NCBI GenBank assembly: GCA_003314535.1
Contig: POSG01000001.1
Span: forward strand, 1-64,000
Direction: 5' to 3'
DNA from: Geobacter sp.
Lineage (GTDB): Bacteria > Desulfobacterota > Desulfuromonadia > Geobacterales > Geobacteraceae
Length of the DNA stretch: 64,000 nucleotides
A model generated the notes under the pieces. It did not search any database. It was not told the origin of the DNA and saw nothing but the letters and a program-made list of their open reading frames with translations. Below, piece by piece: positions 1 to 9,247 of the stretch (positions are counted from its first letter, which is position 1; every line of letters begins with the position of its first letter). The translations under genes were made by a program, and so were the position numbers.

Positions 1-282
1 ACAGACTTTGCATCATACACATCTAAGATTACTTCGTCAAGAACTTTTTTTCAACTTTTTTTCGGGGTCGCTTCTCTTCCCCCGGCTCATCTGCCGCCGC
101 CCCGAAAGGAAGTAGGGTTATAACAAACCAGCCGACATGTTGTCAACACACTTTTTACGATTTTTTTCAGCAACTCGAAACATGGGGAAAAAGACCATAA
201 ATATCGGTTCGGTTGACAGCATGAAGATGTTGTGTAACCGTGTAAGGCATATTGACCATAAGAAACAGGAGGAGATTCCCGA
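1..282. other. Intergenic region upstream of pepF
   Basis: No gene is supported here. The short open frames on the reverse strand lack ribosome binding sites and have no recognisable protein character. The only clear signal is the AGGAGGAG ribosome binding site just before the pepF start. A TTGACA hexamer lies at 213-218, but no well-spaced -10 box follows it. Confidence 0.6.
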
Positions 283-2058
283 ATGGACATAAACATGGCG
301 AACGCACAATGGGACACCGGGCCGCTGTATGTATCAGCAACGGCGCCGGAACTGGAAGCCGATTTTTCCGCGGCAGCAAATATGACCGGCGATTTCCGCG
401 CAAACTATGCCGGCAAGGTGGCAGGCCTGGAAGCCGCCGAGCTCAAGGAGGCGCTCGTGGAGCTGGAAAGGCTGCAGGAAACCCTGGTCAAACCCCAGAC
501 TTATGCCTATCTCCTCTTTGCGGCAGACAGCGAAAACACGGAAAACAAGAAATTGTCCCAGCGTGCCTTGGAATTCGGTAACCGCATGTCCCGGGAGCTC
601 ATCTTCTTCGACCTTGAACTGATAGCCCTCGACGATGACCGCTTCCGGGAACTGGTCGGAGATGCATGCCTTGCCGGCTACCGGCATTACCTGGAAAGCC
701 TGCGCCGCTATAAGCCGCACACGCTGCCGGAACGCGAGGAACGCCTGCTGAAGGAAAAGAGCCTGACCGGCGTAGAAGCATTTGTCCATCTTTTCGATGA
801 GCTGTCTTCTTCGTTCCGCTACGACTTCGAGCTGGACGGCGAAATGCGTGAAATGACCGGAGAAGAGCTCCTTGGCCTGCTTCACCACTCTGACGGTTCC
901 GTAAGGGAACGGGCTTTCACGACCTTTCTCGGCAAGTTCCAGGAACAGGGCATCGCATTCGGTGCAATTTTCAACAATGCAGCCCTCGACCATGGCCAGG
1001 ACCTTGGAATCCGCAACTACGTGAGCGTTATGGAGCCGACACACTTGGCAAACGAACTTTCCGCAGAAGCGGTGGAAAGCTTGATGAAGGTCAGCGAAGA
1101 AAACTACCATCTTGCACGGCGCTATTTTCGCCTCAAGGCACAACTGCTGGGACTGCCCGAACTGAAGAACACCGATATCTACGCACCCGCACCCGGCTGC
1201 GAGCGCAGGTTCTCATTCAGCGAAGCGAAGGATCTCGTACTTGAAGCTTACGGGATGTTCTCCGGCGATTTCAGAAAGATTATCGACGGTTTTTTTTCTG
1301 AGCATAGAATAGACGTGCTGCCTCGCCCGGGGAAAAGCGGCGGCGCGTTCTGCATGGGGATTTCACCCTCGCTGCCCCCTTTCGTTCTGCTCAATTTTAC
1401 CGGGAACCTGCGCGACGTGGCCACACTGGCCCACGAACTGGGCCATGGGCTCCACTTCACCCTCGCACAGCGCCAGAGCATGCTCAACTATCATGCGCCC
1501 TTGCCGCTTGCCGAAACAGCGTCGGTGTTCGGTGAAATGCTGCTGACCAGGCTGCTGCTGGAACACGAAAGCGATCCGAAAGCGAAAATACCCCTGCTGT
1601 GCGCAAAAATCGAGGACATAATCGCCACCACCTTCCGCCAAGTCGTCCTTACCCGTTTCGAGGAACGGTTTCACATCGAGCGGAAAAAAGGCCTGCTTTC
1701 CAGCGAAGATATCTGTTCGATCTGGTTGGAGGAAAACGCCAGGCTCTTCGGTGACTCTGTGACAATGATTGATGCTTACGGGTGGGGTTGGAGCTACATC
1801 TCGCACTTCATCCATTCACGCTTCTACTGCTATTCATATACCTTTGCCGAACTCCTGGTGCTTTCACTGTACAACAAGTATCTCATGGAAGGCGAACCAT
1901 TCGTGCCAAGGTATGTTTCCATTCTGGAGAGCGGCGGATCCCTGTCTCCGGCCGACACTGTGCGGCCCGCAGGCATCGATTTCAACGATCCCGGCTTCTG
2001 GCAGGAGGGATATGATGTCCTGAAGGGATTGATAGGTGAGCTGGAGAGCTTGATCTAG
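283..2058 (+). CDS. pepF: Oligoendopeptidase F, M3 family zinc metallopeptidase
   Basis: Cytoplasmic zinc endopeptidase of the M3B (PepF) family, which cuts short peptides. The 591-residue length is normal for the family. The N-terminal half is the helical lid domain. The catalytic zinc motif HELGH is at residues 384-388, followed by a downstream glutamate near residue 411 in the context AETASVFGEM, the expected third metal ligand. The start is fixed by an AGGAGGAG ribosome binding site about 8 bases upstream of ATG 283; a second ATG four codons later is less well placed. It appears to be a single-gene unit, since the next gene is on the opposite strand. No signal peptide is visible, which agrees with intracellular peptide turnover. 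Confidence 0.93.
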   Translation: MDINMANAQWDTGPLYVSATAPELEADFSAAANMTGDFRANYAGKVAGLEAAELKEALVELERLQETLVKPQTYAYLLFAADSENTENKKLSQRALEFGNRMSRELIFFDLELIALDDDRFRELVGDACLAGYRHYLESLRRYKPHTLPEREERLLKEKSLTGVEAFVHLFDELSSSFRYDFELDGEMREMTGEELLGLLHHSDGSVRERAFTTFLGKFQEQGIAFGAIFNNAALDHGQDLGIRNYVSVMEPTHLANELSAEAVESLMKVSEENYHLARRYFRLKAQLLGLPELKNTDIYAPAPGCERRFSFSEAKDLVLEAYGMFSGDFRKIIDGFFSEHRIDVLPRPGKSGGAFCMGISPSLPPFVLLNFTGNLRDVATLAHELGHGLHFTLAQRQSMLNYHAPLPLAETASVFGEMLLTRLLLEHESDPKAKIPLLCAKIEDIIATTFRQVVLTRFEERFHIERKKGLLSSEDICSIWLEENARLFGDSVTMIDAYGWGWSYISHFIHSRFYCYSYTFAELLVLSLYNKYLMEGEPFVPRYVSILESGGSLSPADTVRPAGIDFNDPGFWQEGYDVLKGLIGELESLI

Positions 2059-2085
2059 GGATCGATTCGGGCACGGGCGTGGCGG

Positions 2086-2985
2086 TCAGGCTTTCTGCAC
2101 CGCCACCAGCCCGGCGCGGCCGGATATCTCCTCCATTGAAAGCATGCATGCCGGGGGATTGCCCTGGAGCGCTTCCCCTGCAGCATCACCAAGGGTCACA
2201 AACCGTACACCGCTATCAGCAAGCCTTCGCAACAGGTCGGAAAATGTCCCGGCAAGCCGCATCCCCTCCATCTCCGCATGGATGGTGTGCACGTTCAACC
2301 CCGAACGGACCCGGGAAAAATAATAGTCGTTTATTGTCGCCGCAGTGATCCCTTCCATTCCCAGCAGCTCGTCCATGGTCGGAAGGGTGGTGGGAATCTG
2401 TAATGTCTCGAACTGCCTGCCTTCCATGACAGGGAAAAACGGATATTCTCCCCTCGCATCGCTGCAGTACCGGAGCGCCATTCCATCCTGTACCGCCAGA
2501 GAGCGGACGGAAACCATCCAGCCCGGAGCTGCCGTTGTCTCAGCGTCCCGGCCGAAAACCATGCGGAACGCGTCCCGCGCCCTCCCCAACACTTCAGAAA
2601 CGGTCGCTTCCTTCATATGCGGCAGGTTGTCGTGCCAATCCACGTGGTCCCAGGCATGCACACCGACCTCGTGCCCTTCCCGGGCAACCTGTTTCATGAC
2701 TTCAGATAAATTGTCAGCTATCTTCGGCGCAGTCAGAAGGGTTCCGTAGAGAAGCGTCTTCAAGCCATAGGTGGAAGGGGCTTTGGTCCTGAGCATCTTT
2801 TTCAGGAATCCCTTGCGGGTGAATATGCGACGGATCGCCTTGCCTGAGTTGTCGGGGCCCATGGAAAGATAGAAGGTGGCTTTTATCCCGTATCGGTCGA
2901 GTATTTCCAGAAGACGCGGCACACCTTCGCGAGTTCCCACGAACGTGTCCACATCAACCTTTAGTGCAACGCTTGAACCCGTCAT
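2086..2985 (-). CDS. arnD: Polysaccharide deacetylase, ArnD-type deformylase
   Basis: Resembles 4-deoxy-4-formamido-L-arabinose-phosphoundecaprenol deformylase (carbohydrate esterase family 4), which removes the formyl group from lipid-linked aminoarabinose before its transfer to lipid A. The N-terminus has the metal-binding pattern ALKVDVDTFVGTREGVPRLL, followed by KATFYLSMGPDNSGKA and later EVGVHAWDHVDWHDNL, which carries the catalytic histidines. Length is about 300 residues, as in ArnD. The ATG at 2985 is preferred over the adjacent TTG because GGGAG lies about 8 bases upstream. It sits 14 bases downstream of a formyltransferase gene and is probably co-transcribed with it. arnB, arnC and arnT are not in the window, so a role in lipid A modification is inferred from the pair. 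Confidence 0.8.
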   Translation of the reverse strand: MTGSSVALKVDVDTFVGTREGVPRLLEILDRYGIKATFYLSMGPDNSGKAIRRIFTRKGFLKKMLRTKAPSTYGLKTLLYGTLLTAPKIADNLSEVMKQVAREGHEVGVHAWDHVDWHDNLPHMKEATVSEVLGRARDAFRMVFGRDAETTAAPGWMVSVRSLAVQDGMALRYCSDARGEYPFFPVMEGRQFETLQIPTTLPTMDELLGMEGITAATINDYYFSRVRSGLNVHTIHAEMEGMRLAGTFSDLLRRLADSGVRFVTLGDAAGEALQGNPPACMLSMEEISGRAGLVAVQKA

Positions 2986-2999
2986 CAACGGATCTCCCT

Positions 3000-3956
3000 T
3001 CAGGAAATCTTTCCTTCACCGTCCCGGTTTCCCGCGACAGTCTCGAAGCTTGCACCCAAGCATCTGATTCGTGACGCGAATTCATCCGCATTCACCTCAT
3101 CATCCGCTTCAACCTGCAATGAGCGTATCTCCAGCAATCCTTCGCCAGTTCCCACCAGCATCGGCCGGCTTGACACGATTACTCCGGGTTCTGCTCTTCC
3201 CGGCTGCGGCCAGGCCTTCCACAGGAAAACCTTTTTCCCGCCCAGAAAGGTAAAAGCACCCGGGTAGGGATGGGTGACGCCCCGCACGAGATTATAAATG
3301 CTGACCGCGCTCATTGTCCAGTCTATGAGACCGTCAGCAGGCTTGCGACCACCAAAGTAACTCCCCTTAGCCAGGTCCATGGGAACCCTCCGTGCCTTCC
3401 CGTCTCGAAGCAGCGGCCAGGAACGTGAAATCACTCTGACCGAAGCTTCGGTTACTTTCCGGAACACGTCAAGGGAAGTGTCCTCGAACTCGATAGCCAC
3501 CCTCTCCTGATCGACAATGTCTCCCGCATCCGGCTTTTCAACCATGTGGTGCAGAGTGGCCCCGGTTTCGGTTTCCCCGTTTATTACAACCCAGTTAACC
3601 GGGACTCTGCCGCGGTATTGAGGAAGCAGTGAGCCGTGCATGTTAAGCGCCCCCTGTTTGGGCAGGGAGAGGATTTCATTTCCGATCATCGTGCGATAAT
3701 AGAAGGAAAATATGAAATCCGGTGCGACCCTCCGCAACAACTCGATATTTTCCGGCTGGTTGATATCGGACAGGAAACACGGGATAGCTCTCTCCCGTGC
3801 CAGTTTTTCCACGGAATCGAACCAAATGTTCTCAGTCTTCGAATCCGCGTGGGTGAAAACAGCGGCGACATCCGCACCCTGCGCAAGCAACTCCTGCAGG
3901 CAGCGATATCCCACATTATGATAGGCACATGCTATAACTTTTGACGCATTGGGCAT
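3000..3956 (-). CDS. Formyltransferase of the ArnA N-domain / Fmt family
   Basis: A stand-alone formyltransferase matching the N-terminal domain of ArnA, which formylates UDP-4-amino-4-deoxy-L-arabinose using 10-formyl-tetrahydrofolate. The active-site block ALNMHGSLLPQYRGRVPVNW supplies the Asn/His pair, and the later HHMVEKPDAGDIVDQ supplies the catalytic Asp region. At about 318 residues it lacks the C-terminal decarboxylase domain of enterobacterial ArnA. The ATG at 3956 is preferred to an upstream GTG because AAGGAG then has normal spacing. It lies directly upstream of arnD on the same strand. Other sugar-nucleotide formyltransferases (WbkC or QdtF type) are alternatives, but the deformylase partner favours the Arn pathway. 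Confidence 0.75.
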   Translation of the reverse strand: MPNASKVIACAYHNVGYRCLQELLAQGADVAAVFTHADSKTENIWFDSVEKLARERAIPCFLSDINQPENIELLRRVAPDFIFSFYYRTMIGNEILSLPKQGALNMHGSLLPQYRGRVPVNWVVINGETETGATLHHMVEKPDAGDIVDQERVAIEFEDTSLDVFRKVTEASVRVISRSWPLLRDGKARRVPMDLAKGSYFGGRKPADGLIDWTMSAVSIYNLVRGVTHPYPGAFTFLGGKKVFLWKAWPQPGRAEPGVIVSSRPMLVGTGEGLLEIRSLQVEADDEVNADEFASRIRCLGASFETVAGNRDGEGKIS

Positions 3957-4246
3957 ATTTAGATTCACTCCTTGGTTCCAAACTTCAACAGTTGTTCTAC
4001 TTCAAATTCAAGTTCATTGCATCAACAAAATTGCCCTGGCTGCACCTGTCGCGCACCATGCCCTTGGCGGCAATAGCCAAGCAAAACCAAGCGCTATGAA
4101 CCTGACGCGATTTCGCGACGCAGCGCCCCCCCGAAAACAAACCTTGAGTTTCTCATGACAATCACCTGTTGCATGCGATGTAAAAAATGTTATACTGCGA
4201 CGCGAATTTGGCACGCGTTCCGATCCACATATTAAAGGAGCATCAC

Positions 4247-4609
4247 ATGATCAGGAAACTGGCTTTATTGGCAGTCACATTGCTTATTGCAGGGTTTGCA
4301 GCGAATTCCTTTTCTGCCATGCAGCCCGGCAAGACCGACACGGTATTCAACCGCAGGTTCATACCAAAAATCAAGCCCATGATGCCATACGACCAGATCG
4401 TCGGGATGGTGGGTAACCAGGGAGCAAAGACCAGGGAAGAAAAAAGCGGCGCTGCTACAATCACCAGCTATCGATGGAATGGAGGCAAGAAATCAGTCCT
4501 GAACATCAGGGTTTCCGGCGGGAGGCTCATTGATGCGACCATACTCGCACCCAATGGGCATACATACTATATGGGAAAGAAAGGTGACGTGAAGGATTTG
4601 GGAGACTGA
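4247..4609 (+). CDS. Secreted small protein with BLIP/SmpA-like fold (DUF3862-like)
   Basis: A 120-residue protein with a clear signal peptide: a charged MIRK start, then a hydrophobic stretch to about residue 22. The remainder carries a pattern seen in BLIP-like/DUF3862 lipoprotein domains (MPYDQIVGMVGNQG, then SYRWNGG, then GGRLIDATI). These domains are small alpha/beta modules and are often involved in envelope assembly or protein inhibition. ATG 4247 is chosen because AAAGGAG lies just upstream; the frame is open further upstream without support. No functional partner is adjacent. Family assignment is by pattern only. Confidence 0.6.
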   Translation: MIRKLALLAVTLLIAGFAANSFSAMQPGKTDTVFNRRFIPKIKPMMPYDQIVGMVGNQGAKTREEKSGAATITSYRWNGGKKSVLNIRVSGGRLIDATILAPNGHTYYMGKKGDVKDLGD

Positions 4610-4646
4610 AGTGTTTTGCGGGAACAGCAGGCATGGCACGAATCAT

Positions 4647-4844
4647 TCACGCCCGCCCCGTCTTTTTCCCTGAATTGAAAAGGCCCGCAACCTCGGCAAG
4701 CAATTCCTGTTTCCATCGGGCTATGATAGCAGGATCGACACCGTATTCGCGTGCCAGTTCAGGCAGGCTCTTTGCGCCGGCCAACGCCGCCCAGGCCACC
4801 GTGGCCTTGAATTCCGGGCCCTCCATTTGAGCTTTCGGCCGCAT
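4647..4844 (-). CDS. IS3-type transposase OrfA-like helix-turn-helix protein (remnant)
   Basis: A 65-residue protein with the helix-turn-helix layout of IS3-family OrfA: KSLPELAREYGVDPAIIARW followed by KQELLAEVAGLF. The ATG at 4844 has a strong GGACAGGAGG ribosome binding site, so it may be expressed. There is no OrfB integrase after it and no terminal inverted repeats were found. It is therefore either an isolated fragment of an insertion sequence or a small domesticated DNA-binding protein. It ends at GKKTGRA, shorter than intact OrfA proteins, which continue into a leucine zipper. Confidence 0.6.
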   Translation of the reverse strand: MRPKAQMEGPEFKATVAWAALAGAKSLPELAREYGVDPAIIARWKQELLAEVAGLFNSGKKTGRA

Positions 4845-5128
4845 GTGCTTCCTCCTGTCCCCGTCCTGGGTCGTATCGACATGCCATGATCTCCGAACTG
4901 TCCCAGGCTGATATATTTCACCAAATAGCGTATTTTCAACCCCTTCGGGTGAATTCAGTAGCTGTTTCCTCTTGAGATAATTATTCCGGCCATGCACTCA
5001 TTATTATGAGTCCTTCACAAACACCTTTATCTTATCAGCCAGTTTGAAGCTAAAATCTGTGATACTGGTCACTACAACTGACTTTGTTGTTTATATCGCA
5101 CAGAAACCGATTCGGCTTACACGCGCGC

Positions 5129-5157
5129 AAAAAAAAGCCCGGGAATCTTTCCAGGCC
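5129..5157 (-). terminator. Rho-independent terminator after the R3H ATPase gene
   Basis: On the reverse strand GCCTGG, a short A/T-rich loop and CCGGGC form a stem (one G-T wobble) followed directly by a run of eight T. It lies about 60 bases after the stop codon of the gene at 5215-6777. Confidence 0.7.
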
Positions 5158-5214
5158 TTCCATCTATTCAGCTTCATTTGCGTCGCCGGTTTCGCATAAC
5201 CTTGTTACAGAACA

Positions 5215-6777
5215 CTACGTTTCTTTCTCCAGTGGGTAGATCACCAGGTGGCGATCCGGCTCCTTTCCCACGCTCTGGGCCACCAGTCCGAGGCTGGAGA
5301 TATAGCGGTGCTGCACTTTTCTCAATGCCGGGCGTCGTGGCGACAGCGCCACCTCCACTCCTTCCTCGACCGCCCTGCGTACCGCCTCCTCCGTCTCCTC
5401 CACCGCTTCCCGGACCTCTTCTTCATCCATTCCCTGGACCAGGTTGAAAATCTTCTGCAGGAGGCGCCGAAGTTCCGCTGTAGTGTTCCTCTTTATGTAA
5501 TGAAGCGGAGCATCGGTCATCCGGGTGATCCGCCTTAGCCCCATGTCATCCGCGCGTGAACGTAGCGCGATGACAAGGTCAGCTGACTCTGCGCGGCTTG
5601 CGATGCGGATGTCCAGGTCAAGGTCCCTTCCCGCCCTTTCCAGGAGTTCCCTGCTTACTCCGTGCGCATAGATTCGAACCGGCCCGCTGGGTAGAGGCGC
5701 CTGCCTTTCCACGGAAGCCTCGCGGTTGATCCTGGCACTCCGCGGCTGCTGCATGTCGGGCTTTGCTTCCTGCACTTCTATCTTTCCATCTTCGTTCTGC
5801 GTTCTCTTTTCACCGCGCGCCTGGTACCCCCGCAGGATGGTGTCCACAGCCGCACCGGTGTCCTTGTGCACCATGACTTCGTTTCGGTCAGCCATTTCCA
5901 CAAGGATGTCGAATGTGGGGGGCGCCTTTCTTTCATTCACGGTCTTGGTGGTTCCGCGGCGCCGGGCTTCGTCGTCACCAAGAGTGACTGTCTGGACCCC
6001 TCCCACCAGGTCCGAGAGAATGGGGTTCATGATCAGGTTCTCCAGGGTATTTCCGTGGGCCGTGCCTATCAGCTGCACCCCTCGCTCTGCAATGGTGCGC
6101 GCAGCCGCAGCCTCGGCCTCTGTCCCTATCTCATCGACAATGATGACTTCGGGCATGTGGTTCTCCACAGCTTCGATCATGACCGCATGCTGCCGGTCAG
6201 GCCGCGGGACCTGCATCCGGCGCGCATTGCCGATGCCAGGGTGGGGTATATCGCCGTCTCCGGCGATCTCATTGGAAGTGTCGATTACTATGACCCTCTT
6301 ATGGAAATCGTCAGCGAGAACACGCGCCATCTCCCTGAGCTTGGTGGTCTTGCCCACGCCGGGCCGGCCAAGGATCAGGAGGTTCTGCCCGGTTTCTATC
6401 AGGTCGCGCAGCAGTTCGATAGTGCCGAATATCGCCCTTCCCGCCCTGAGAGTGAGGCCTATTACGGCTCCCTTCCGGTTGCGGATAGCCGAGATGCGAT
6501 GCAGCGTGCGTTCGATGCCGGCCCGGTTGTCGTCGGTGAATTCCCCTACCAGAGCAAGGACGTGGGACAGGTCCTCATGGCTGACCGGTTTTTCACTCAG
6601 ACGTACAACGCGGTCGGCTAAACGGGCCTCGGGCAACCGACCGATGTCCATAACCACTTCCACCAGCTGTTCCAGGGGAAGCTTCCCGAGTGCAGCCTGC
6701 AGATCACCGGGAAGAGTCGCAACCAGCAGATATATGTCGTCTGCCGGGCTCGCGGTTTTTTTTCGGGGTGTGGTCAT
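5215..6777 (-). CDS. AAA ATPase with R3H domain (SpoIIIAA/Ycf45-like)
   Basis: A 520-residue single-stranded nucleic-acid-binding ATPase. An N-terminal region ends in TLHRISAIRNRKGAVIGLT, typical of the SpoIIIAA/Ycf45 group. The ATPase core has Walker A GRPGVGKTTK, then VIVIDTSNEIAGDGD, Walker B EVIIVDEIGTEAEA and sensor region LIGTAHGNTLENL. A variable linker (QARGEKRTQNEDG) leads to a C-terminal domain with jag/R3H features, including HYIKRNTTAELRRLL. Relatives occur in cyanobacteria, plastids, Firmicutes and Geobacter, and their role is poorly defined. It is monocistronic, with a terminator behind it and an intergenic region of nearly 300 bases in front that holds no other gene. Confidence 0.82.
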   Translation of the reverse strand: MTTPRKKTASPADDIYLLVATLPGDLQAALGKLPLEQLVEVVMDIGRLPEARLADRVVRLSEKPVSHEDLSHVLALVGEFTDDNRAGIERTLHRISAIRNRKGAVIGLTLRAGRAIFGTIELLRDLIETGQNLLILGRPGVGKTTKLREMARVLADDFHKRVIVIDTSNEIAGDGDIPHPGIGNARRMQVPRPDRQHAVMIEAVENHMPEVIIVDEIGTEAEAAAARTIAERGVQLIGTAHGNTLENLIMNPILSDLVGGVQTVTLGDDEARRRGTTKTVNERKAPPTFDILVEMADRNEVMVHKDTGAAVDTILRGYQARGEKRTQNEDGKIEVQEAKPDMQQPRSARINREASVERQAPLPSGPVRIYAHGVSRELLERAGRDLDLDIRIASRAESADLVIALRSRADDMGLRRITRMTDAPLHYIKRNTTAELRRLLQKIFNLVQGMDEEEVREAVEETEEAVRRAVEEGVEVALSPRRPALRKVQHRYISSLGLVAQSVGKEPDRHLVIYPLEKET

Positions 6778-7075
6778 GTGGACTCCTCTCGAAATGGACA
6801 GGATGGGATATCAAAACCAGGCATATGAGGTTAGCAAAAGATTACCTCCATGTCATGAATCAAGTATAGCACAGCTGTGCGGGAACAAACCCCGTGTTTT
6901 GGTCACTCCGGCCCTTCTCTTTCGCCCCCTCCCTTGTCAACGGGATTTAGCTGAACATAAACATTGACAGGATCTTGACATGTTTCACTGGCATTTTGAG
7001 ACCGATTTTATGCAGCCGGAGCTATAAACAAATCAGAGTTGCAAAAAAGAGCGACTCGGAAAGGAGTTGGCCGCC

Positions 7076-7321
7076 ATGAGGATCTATTACTATGACCCGA
7101 ACACCGGCATCTACCAGGGCGAAGACTTTGCTGACGAAAGATTCAGGGGACGCGGTGTTTTCATAATCCCACCATATGCAACGTCGATCGCACCACCGGA
7201 CTGCAACCCGGGCCAAGCGCCATTCTATAACGCAAAAATTAAAAAATGGGAGCTGCGTGCCCTCCCTCGCAGGGAGAGTACCACTGAACCTTCAATCAGG
7301 CCTGTCAATGCTTCGAGGTAG
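7076..7321 (+). CDS. Hypothetical small protein
   Basis: An 81-residue protein beginning MRIYYYDPNTGIYQGEDFAD. ATG 7076 follows AAGGAG at normal spacing and is preferred to the in-frame TTG at 7067, which would overlap the ribosome binding site. It has aromatic and proline-rich segments (GVFIIPPYATSIAPPDCNPG) and a C-terminal KIKKWEL, a style also seen in small phage tail-associated proteins. No phage gene is nearby and I assign no function. It lies in front of kdpA with a 95-base gap that holds no obvious kdpF gene. Confidence 0.6.
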   Translation: MRIYYYDPNTGIYQGEDFADERFRGRGVFIIPPYATSIAPPDCNPGQAPFYNAKIKKWELRALPRRESTTEPSIRPVNASR

Positions 7322-7416
7322 TGGTAAAGTTTGTTAAACTGAAATCCATGATCACCCGACTGCAAACACTATTTTCCTTACCGTGTCACCTCAGCAGCTG
7401 AAACCGGAGAACTTAA

Positions 7417-9195
7417 ATGAACCCCTATGAATGGGCGGAAACAATATTCTTTTTCATGGTGCTGCTGGCCCTGATCAGGCCGCTCGGCGCCTACATGGCC
7501 AGGGTCTACCAGGGGGAACGCACCGTTCTGTCGCCGATCCTCGTTCCCTTCGAGAAATTCCTCTACCGGATCTGCGGGATTGACGGCAACGATGAAATGA
7601 ATTGGAAGCGCTACGCCTGGGCCATGATCCTCTTCAACCTGATGCTGTTCCTGGCGCTCTTCGCCATATTGATGTCGCAACACCTGCTCCCCCTCAACCC
7701 GCAGAGGCTGCCTGCGTTTTCCTGGCCGCTGGCGCTGAACACCGCGATAAGTTTCGTTACCAACACCAACTGGCAGGCATACAGCGGAGAAACCGCCGTC
7801 AGCTATTTCACCCAAATGGCGGGTCTCACCGTACACAACTTCGTGTCCGCGTCCACCGGCATGGCCATCGTGATCGCCCTGATACGCGGTTTCACGCGCC
7901 GCAAGACATCGATGCTGGGCAATTTCTGGGTCGATGTGACGCGAGGGACCCTCTACATCCTGCTCCCCATTTCACTCGTCGCGGCACTTGTCCTCGTTTC
8001 ACAGGGAGTGATCCAGAATTTTGGCCCATACAGGACCGTTCCGCTCGTGCAATCCACAAGCTATGACAAGCCCAGGCTTGACGGCAAAGGTAATCCCGTC
8101 AAGGATGCAAAAGGAAACCCGATCACGGATAACGTGAAGGTTAAAGAAGTAACCATCCCCATGGGACCGGCAGCATCCCAGGAGGCAATCAAGGAACTGG
8201 GGACCAACGGCGGCGGTTTTTTCAACGCCAACTCGGCCCATCCTTACGAAAACCCGACTCCCGTCTCACATTTCCTTGAAGTCCTGCTGATACTTCTCAT
8301 ACCCGGATCACTGACCTACACCTTCGGCATCATGGTCGGAAATACCCGCCAGGGGTGGGCACTTCTCTCGGTTATGCTCCTCGTGCTCATCGTGTCATTC
8401 GGCATCCTGCAGAGTGTCGAAACGAGTGGCAATCCGATGCTTGCAAAGCTGGGCGTAGCCGGGTCGAACCTCGAGGGGAAAGAGACGCGTTTCAGCATGG
8501 CCGGCACCAGCCTGTTCGAGGTGGCCACCACCGGCACCTCATGCGGTGCTGTTGCCGCCATGCACGACTCTCTCACTCCTTTGGGCGGCATGATCCCGCT
8601 GAGCCTGATCCTGCTTGGAGAAATAATTTTCGGCGGGGTCGGCTCGGGCCTTTATACCATGCTCGCCTTTGCGGTGGTAGCTGTGTTCGTGGCCGGTCTG
8701 ATGATCGGCCGAACACCGGAGTATCTTGGCAAAAAAATCGAGGTTCTCGAGATGTGGATGTCGATCCTGACGATTCTGCCCGCCGGGATCGTGGTTCTTG
8801 TCCTGTCGGGCATTGCCATGGTTACTCCGTCTGCCGTGGCTTCCATGGCCAACCCCGGCGCCCACGGCCTCTCCGAAATTGTTTATGCATTCGCTTCCAT
8901 GGCAAACAACAACGGCAGTGCCTTTGCCGGGCTGAATGCAAATATCAACTTCTATAACATACTAGGTTCAATCTCCATGGCTATCGGTCGTTATGTGCCC
9001 GCAGTTGCGATACTGGCAATGGCTGGGTCCCTCGCGGGGAAAAAATACGTCCCACCCAGCCTGGGGACACTGCCGACCGACAGAGCGCCCTTTGCCATCT
9101 GGCTGATGCTGGTGATCCTGATCGTGGGGGCGTTGACCTTTTTCCCGGCTCTTTCACTGGGACCGATCGTCGAACAACTGATGATGGCGCGATAG
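7417..9195 (+). CDS. kdpA: Potassium-transporting ATPase subunit KdpA
   Basis: Potassium-translocating channel-like subunit of the high-affinity KdpFABC pump. It is a 592-residue polytopic membrane protein starting [20 protein letters not shown]. The filter-region signatures are recognisable: [56 protein letters not shown] and [15 protein letters not shown]. The start has GGAGAACTTAA upstream. It is first in a kdpA-B-C-D-E cluster. No KdpF reading frame was recognised. In other bacteria the operon is induced by potassium limitation through the KdpDE system encoded downstream. Confidence 0.97.
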   Translation: MNPYEWAETIFFFMVLLALIRPLGAYMARVYQGERTVLSPILVPFEKFLYRICGIDGNDEMNWKRYAWAMILFNLMLFLALFAILMSQHLLPLNPQRLPAFSWPLALNTAISFVTNTNWQAYSGETAVSYFTQMAGLTVHNFVSASTGMAIVIALIRGFTRRKTSMLGNFWVDVTRGTLYILLPISLVAALVLVSQGVIQNFGPYRTVPLVQSTSYDKPRLDGKGNPVKDAKGNPITDNVKVKEVTIPMGPAASQEAIKELGTNGGGFFNANSAHPYENPTPVSHFLEVLLILLIPGSLTYTFGIMVGNTRQGWALLSVMLLVLIVSFGILQSVETSGNPMLAKLGVAGSNLEGKETRFSMAGTSLFEVATTGTSCGAVAAMHDSLTPLGGMIPLSLILLGEIIFGGVGSGLYTMLAFAVVAVFVAGLMIGRTPEYLGKKIEVLEMWMSILTILPAGIVVLVLSGIAMVTPSAVASMANPGAHGLSEIVYAFASMANNNGSAFAGLNANINFYNILGSISMAIGRYVPAVAILAMAGSLAGKKYVPPSLGTLPTDRAPFAIWLMLVILIVGALTFFPALSLGPIVEQLMMAR

Positions 9196-9247
9196 AGCAA
9201 GAGAAGTCCCCCTTTGCGAAAGGCGTGAGATAAACGGGAGAATAAAA

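Noticed and set aside
334-1143. Reverse 269-codon open frame within pepF
   Set aside because: Shadow of the pepF coding frame in GC-rich DNA; no motif.
4647-4844. Calling an intact insertion sequence
   Set aside because: Only an OrfA-like piece is present; no OrfB and no terminal repeats were found.
5726-6967. Forward 413-codon open frame opposite the R3H ATPase gene
   Set aside because: It is antisense to a well-conserved ATPase, has no ribosome binding site and no protein family character.
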